Below are positions 13,705 to 16,668 of a stretch of DNA of 16,668 nt, piece after piece; the stretch's first letter is position 1, and every line of letters begins with the position of its first letter. The position numbers and the translations under genes were made by a program. The stretch spans positions 1-16,668 of the forward strand of contig JAVVTI010000018.1 of NCBI GenBank assembly GCA_036653735.1. The letters run 5' to 3'. The notes under the pieces were generated by a model that searched no databases, was not told the DNA's origin, and saw only the letters and a program-made list of their open reading frames with translations. This DNA comes from CAVCAD01 sp036653735. GTDB taxonomy: Bacteria; Bacillota_I; Bacilli_A; RF39; UBA660.

Positions 13705-14049
13705 ATGGCACTATATAGAAAATTAAATAGAGAAACCAAAATAAGAAGAAGTATTCTTTCTAGTCTTACTAAAACAGTACTTTCAAATGGATATGTAGAA
13801 ACAACTAATGAAAGAGCTAAAGAAGTTAGAAAATTTGTTGATAAAATGATAACATATTCAAAAAAAGGAGATTTATTATCAAGAAGAAAAGCCTTAGCTT
13901 TTCTTAATAATGATAAAGACTTAGTAAAAATGCTATTTGATGATCTTAGTGTAAGATACCAAGATAGAGAAGGTGGATACACAAGAATCATTAAACTAAA
14001 AGAAAGAATCGGAGACGATGCTTTAATAGTAAGATTAGAACTAGTATAA
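13705..14049 (+). CDS. rplQ: 50S ribosomal protein L17
   Basis: L17 sits near the bottom of the large subunit by the tunnel exit. The 114-residue protein has MALYRKLNRETKIRRSIL, VETTNERAKEVRKFVDKMI, the basic GDLLSRRKALAFL helix and the RYQDREGGYTRIIKL and ELV end, as in the family. The N-terminal LGR of most bacteria is LNR. TAGGAGG is shared with the rpoA stop. It is the last gene of the operon: a strong terminator begins at the stop codon. In many Bacilli the ecfA-ecfT-truA-rplM-rpsI genes come next; here they do not. Confidence 0.97.
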   Translation: MALYRKLNRETKIRRSILSSLTKTVLSNGYVETTNERAKEVRKFVDKMITYSKKGDLLSRRKALAFLNNDKDLVKMLFDDLSVRYQDREGGYTRIIKLKERIGDDALIVRLELV

Positions 14050-14050
14050 A

Positions 14051-14088
14051 AAAAGAAAGCTTTACTTTACTGTAAAGTTTTCTTTTTT
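14051..14088 (+). terminator. Rho-independent terminator of the r-protein operon
   Basis: CTTTAC (14060-14065) pairs with GTAAAG (14072-14077) around a 6-nt loop. The stem extends outward through one G-U pair (14059 with 14078) and a further run of A-T and G-C pairs to about 14052/14085, giving some 14 bp. A run of T ends it at 14083-14088. Long A and T runs on either side mean it might also work on the opposite strand, although no gene there needs it. Confidence 0.9.
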
Positions 14089-14110
14089 ATATAAATAATT
14101 ACTTAATACC

Positions 14111-14140
14111 TTGTTAAACATAACTAAAATATGATAAACT
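14111..14140 (+). promoter_or_regulatory. Possible promoter of the S41 protease gene
   Basis: TTGTTA (14111-14116) and TAAACT (14135-14140) are 18 nt apart; TATGAT (14130-14135) is a second -10 candidate but is too close to that -35. A promoter is expected here because a terminator lies just upstream. AAAGGAG, 7 nt or so before the ATG at 14159, is the ribosome binding site. Confidence 0.35.
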
Positions 14141-14158
14141 TATAAAAGGAGAATAAAA

Positions 14159-15391
14159 ATGAAAAAACTAAAAGAAAAACAAATACAAGTAAAAGAGAAA
14201 AAAATTAAAAAAGCAAAAAAAGATAATAAAAACAGTGTTAAAAACGCTTCTTTTAGTTTATTTGAGGTTATATCAGTTATTGTTATAACAGCCGTTGTAG
14301 TAAGCTTATGTAGTGGTGTAGTGGTCTTTACTAACTACTCAAACATTAATAAAAAGATAAACTATTCAAAAGACTCTTCCTTTAAAGAACTTCAAGAAAC
14401 ATATAACCATATAATAGGAAGCTATGTAGATAAAATAGATGAAGGAGCACTTGTTAATAGTGCTATAAAAGGAATGTTTGACTACCTAGAAGATAATAAT
14501 ACTGACTACCTAGAAGAAGGAGAAACACAAGATCTTCAAGAAAAACTAAATGGTAAATACACAGGAATAGGTATAGAAGTAAGATCAGATGATAATGGTA
14601 TAATCCTAGTAAAAGTATTCGTTGATACACCAGCTCATGAAGCTGGTCTTAAAGCAGGAGATAAAATCCTATCTATTAATGGCCAAAACCTAGAAGGAAA
14701 AGATTCAACATACCTAGCAAACATATTAAAAAAAGAAAAAAACCAAACATATATAATAGAATATAAAAGAGAAGACAAAACTTCCAAAGTAACAGTTAAA
14801 ACACAAGAAGTACAAATTCCTTCTGTAACATCCAAAATAATAGATAATATAGGATACCTAAAAATAAATGCATTTGCCCAAAACACATATAATCAATTTA
14901 ATAAAGAACTTGTAGCATTAGAATCTTCTAATATAAAAGGACTTATAATAGATGTAAGAAGCAATACAGGAGGATACTTAGACTCAGCCTATAATATAGC
15001 AGACCTCTTTATAAAGAAAGATAAAATAATCTACCAGTTAAGAGATAAAGATGGTAAAAAGACTGCATACAAAGCTAAAACAGAAGAATCAAGAGAATAC
15101 CAAGTAGTATTCCTAATAAATGGAGGATCAGCATCAGCAAGTGAAATACTAGCAGCATCCCTAAAAGATAATAATAATGCTAAATTCGTAGGAACAACTT
15201 CATATGGAAAAGGAACAGTACAAAACACTCAAAACTTAACAGGAGGCTCTATGATCAAATATACAACCGCATACTGGCTAACTCCTAAAGGAATATGTAT
15301 TAATAAAATAGGACTTAAACCTGATACTGAAGTAGAATTTAAAATAGATAAAGACATTCAACTAGAAGCTGCATTAAAAGAATTTCAATAA
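14159..15391 (+). CDS. Membrane-anchored PDZ/S41 C-terminal processing peptidase
   Basis: CtpA/CtpB-type proteases cut exported or membrane proteins near their C-termini. The 410-residue product has a Lys-rich cytosolic head (1-30), one membrane segment (about 34-57, no lipobox), a PDZ domain (about 133-215, with KYTGIGIE and PAHEAGLKAGDKILSING) and the tail-specific protease domain. Catalytic Ser326 is in GGSASASEI and Lys351 in SYGKGTVQ, 25 residues apart as in characterised members. No peptidoglycan-binding domain is seen at the C-terminus, unlike some CtpA proteins. It is a single-gene unit between two terminators. Its targets cannot be told from the sequence; a role in envelope protein turnover is inference. 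Confidence 0.93.
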   Translation: MKKLKEKQIQVKEKKIKKAKKDNKNSVKNASFSLFEVISVIVITAVVVSLCSGVVVFTNYSNINKKINYSKDSSFKELQETYNHIIGSYVDKIDEGALVNSAIKGMFDYLEDNNTDYLEEGETQDLQEKLNGKYTGIGIEVRSDDNGIILVKVFVDTPAHEAGLKAGDKILSINGQNLEGKDSTYLANILKKEKNQTYIIEYKREDKTSKVTVKTQEVQIPSVTSKIIDNIGYLKINAFAQNTYNQFNKELVALESSNIKGLIIDVRSNTGGYLDSAYNIADLFIKKDKIIYQLRDKDGKKTAYKAKTEESREYQVVFLINGGSASASEILAASLKDNNNAKFVGTTSYGKGTVQNTQNLTGGSMIKYTTAYWLTPKGICINKIGLKPDTEVEFKIDKDIQLEAALKEFQ

Positions 15392-15398
15392 GTATTAC

Positions 15399-15423
15399 AA
15401 GCCAAACTAAACTTTGGCTTTTT
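15399..15423 (+). terminator. Terminator after the S41 protease gene
   Basis: A stem of 8 bp (15399-15406 with 15413-15420) has a 6-nt loop and three G-C pairs, followed by a run of T to 15423. It begins 7 nt after the stop codon. The region is short, so the promoter of the next gene lies right behind it. Confidence 0.85.
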
Positions 15424-15441
15424 ATATTACTTATTATTTGT

Positions 15442-15454
15442 TATAATATAACAA
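15442..15454 (+). promoter_or_regulatory. -10 element of the DUF402 gene
   Basis: TATAAT (15442-15447) is a perfect -10 hexamer. At 17 nt upstream only a T-rich stretch (15419-15424) that belongs to the preceding terminator is found, so the -35 is poor. The inferred start near 15454 gives a leader of only about 15 nt. The G-rich GCGG at 15459-15462 is a weak ribosome binding site. Confidence 0.5.
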
Positions 15455-15468
15455 GAAAGCGGTATAAC

Positions 15469-15996
15469 ATGAAAAATAAAATAAACAAAGATGTTACTAT
15501 ACACTGCTATAAACATAATGGAATGTTAAACAAAGTATGGGAAGAAGCAGTAATACTAGATGAAAAAGAAGACTATATAGTAGTAGGAAATGATAATGTA
15601 CTAGTACTAAGAAGAGATGGAAGAGCATGGAGAACAAAAGAAAAAGCAATAGTATACTTTTTTAAGAACCATTGGTACAACGTAGTGGTACAATTTAAAA
15701 GAGATGGAATATATTATTATTGTAATATGGCAAGCCCGTATATTATTGATATGAATATCATAAAATATATAGATTATGATTTAGACCTAAGAGTTTATCC
15801 TAAAGGTAAACAAAAAATACTAGATAAAAACGAATATGAATACCATAAAAACATAATGAAATATTCTAAAGATCTTGACATTATTATACAATCAGAATTA
15901 AAAACACTATTAAATTTGAAAGAAAATCAATTAATGCCATTTAATAAAGAAGAAAATATGAAATATTATAACCTATACTGTTCTATGAATAAATAA
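15469..15996 (+). CDS. DUF402 protein, probable Ntdp-type nucleoside tri/diphosphatase
   Basis: The product resembles B. subtilis YgaC and the Staphylococcus Ntdp enzyme, which removes phosphates from nucleoside tri- and diphosphates with a divalent metal. Matching segments are IHCYKHNGMLNKVWEEA (11-27), DGRAWRTKEKAIVYF (50-64), the YYYCNMASP strand (82-90) with Asn86, and YIDYDLDLRVYP (100-111) with Asp102, Asp104 and Asp106 as likely metal or catalytic acids. A helical acidic C-terminus follows. The 175-residue length equals the family's. Activity is inferred from similarity only. It stands alone between the protease gene and the rRNA promoter; I see no clear terminator after it, so some transcripts may run into the rRNA leader. 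Confidence 0.85.
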   Translation: MKNKINKDVTIHCYKHNGMLNKVWEEAVILDEKEDYIVVGNDNVLVLRRDGRAWRTKEKAIVYFFKNHWYNVVVQFKRDGIYYYCNMASPYIIDMNIIKYIDYDLDLRVYPKGKQKILDKNEYEYHKNIMKYSKDLDIIIQSELKTLLNLKENQLMPFNKEENMKYYNLYCSMNK

Positions 15997-16100
15997 AAAG
16001 TTTTATAATATAATTAAAAGGAAATTTCAAAAACAAGAAAAAAACACTGCCAAAAACGCCCTAAATTGACAAAAAACGCACTTTTTTAAAGAAATTTAAC

Positions 16101-16154
16101 AAAAAGTGTAAAAAAGTGTTGACATCTTAATAATGAAATGATATATTATTAAGG
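16101..16154 (+). promoter_or_regulatory. Strong rRNA promoter with A-rich upstream element
   Basis: A perfect -35 TTGACA (16119-16124) and TATATT (16142-16147) are 17 nt apart. Two copies of AAAAAGTGT stand in tandem 10 nt apart just upstream (16101-16109 and 16111-16119), a good candidate UP element for RNA polymerase alpha. The predicted start at 16153-16154 is G. In Bacillus subtilis rRNA promoters start with GTP and respond to its level; applying this here is inference. Confidence 0.85.
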
Positions 16155-16258
16155 CAACGAAGGAAAAGGCTTGCGAAATGATCTTTGAAAACTAAGTAAA
16201 ATAATGAGTTTTGTAGCTAGGAAAAAACGAAATCAATTCTTTAAACAATAGATTAGTT
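16155..16258 (+). promoter_or_regulatory. rRNA leader with boxA-like antitermination site
   Basis: TGATCTTTGAAAACTA (16179-16194) matches the boxA-like element found before 16S genes of Firmicutes, where NusB and S10 (encoded at 220-528 here) bind. The rest of the leader is AT-rich and would supply the 5' arm of the RNase III processing stem, but its partner lies beyond the window, so that cannot be tested. Confidence 0.65.

Positions 16259-16668
<410 letters not shown>

Noticed and set aside
13680..13991. Reverse-strand frame of about 100 codons over rplQ
   Set aside because: It lies wholly opposite rpoA end and rplQ, has no ribosome binding site, and its sequence mirrors the codon pattern of rplQ.
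16004..16009. TATAAT after the DUF402 gene as a promoter
   Set aside because: No -35-like sequence lies 16-18 nt upstream, and such hexamers are frequent by chance in this AT-rich spacer.
16066..16094. Second rRNA promoter from TTGACA at 16066
   Set aside because: At 16-18 nt downstream there is only an A-rich AAGAAA-like stretch and no -10 hexamer; the pair at 16119/16142 is far better.

Overview
The window is AT-rich DNA from a low-GC Gram-positive bacterium. The gene order (S10-spc-alpha with adk, map and infA; no rpsD in the alpha part), AGGAGG ribosome binding sites, zinc-type S14 and L36, and the 16S fragment all point to Bacilli, probably an uncultured lineage near RF39, Erysipelotrichia or Mollicutes. 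That placement is an inference. TGA is a stop (adk and map end with it) and conserved tryptophans use TGG, so the code is standard bacterial and not the Mycoplasma code.

Layout. Positions 1-50 hold the terminator of an unseen upstream gene. A promoter near 67-101 then drives a leader of about 115 nt with a plausible folded element. From 220 to 14049, 29 genes lie on the + strand with gaps of 0-27 nt or short overlaps: rpsJ, rplC, rplD, rplW, rplB, rpsS, rplV, rpsC, rplP, rpmC, rpsQ (S10); rplN, rplX, rplE, rpsN, rpsH, rplF, rplR, rpsE, rplO, secY, adk, map, infA, rpmJ (spc); rpsM, rpsK, rpoA, rplQ (alpha). I see no internal terminator, so one transcript of about 14 kb is plausible; it ends at a strong hairpin at 14051-14088. 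rpmD (L30) is missing between rpsE and rplO.

Downstream are two monocistronic units: a membrane-anchored PDZ/S41 C-terminal processing protease (14159-15391) with its own terminator, and a DUF402 (Ntdp/YgaC-like) probable nucleotide phosphatase (15469-15996). A strong rRNA promoter (TTGACA-N17-TATATT) and a boxA-bearing leader follow, and the first 410 nt or so of a 16S rRNA gene run off the end of the window.

The genes together make the core of the translation machine (ribosomal proteins, IF-1, 16S rRNA), the alpha subunit of RNA polymerase, the SecY protein channel and methionine aminopeptidase, which acts on nascent chains, plus adenylate kinase for nucleotide balance. No mobile element, CRISPR array, defence system or novel gene cluster is visible. 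The points worth a second look are departures inside conserved genes: an L22 tunnel hairpin without its usual motif, an L24 with a replaced C-terminus, an adenylate kinase with an altered P-loop, a TTG-started infA with different codon use, the missing rpmD, and a 16S base change inside a universal primer site.
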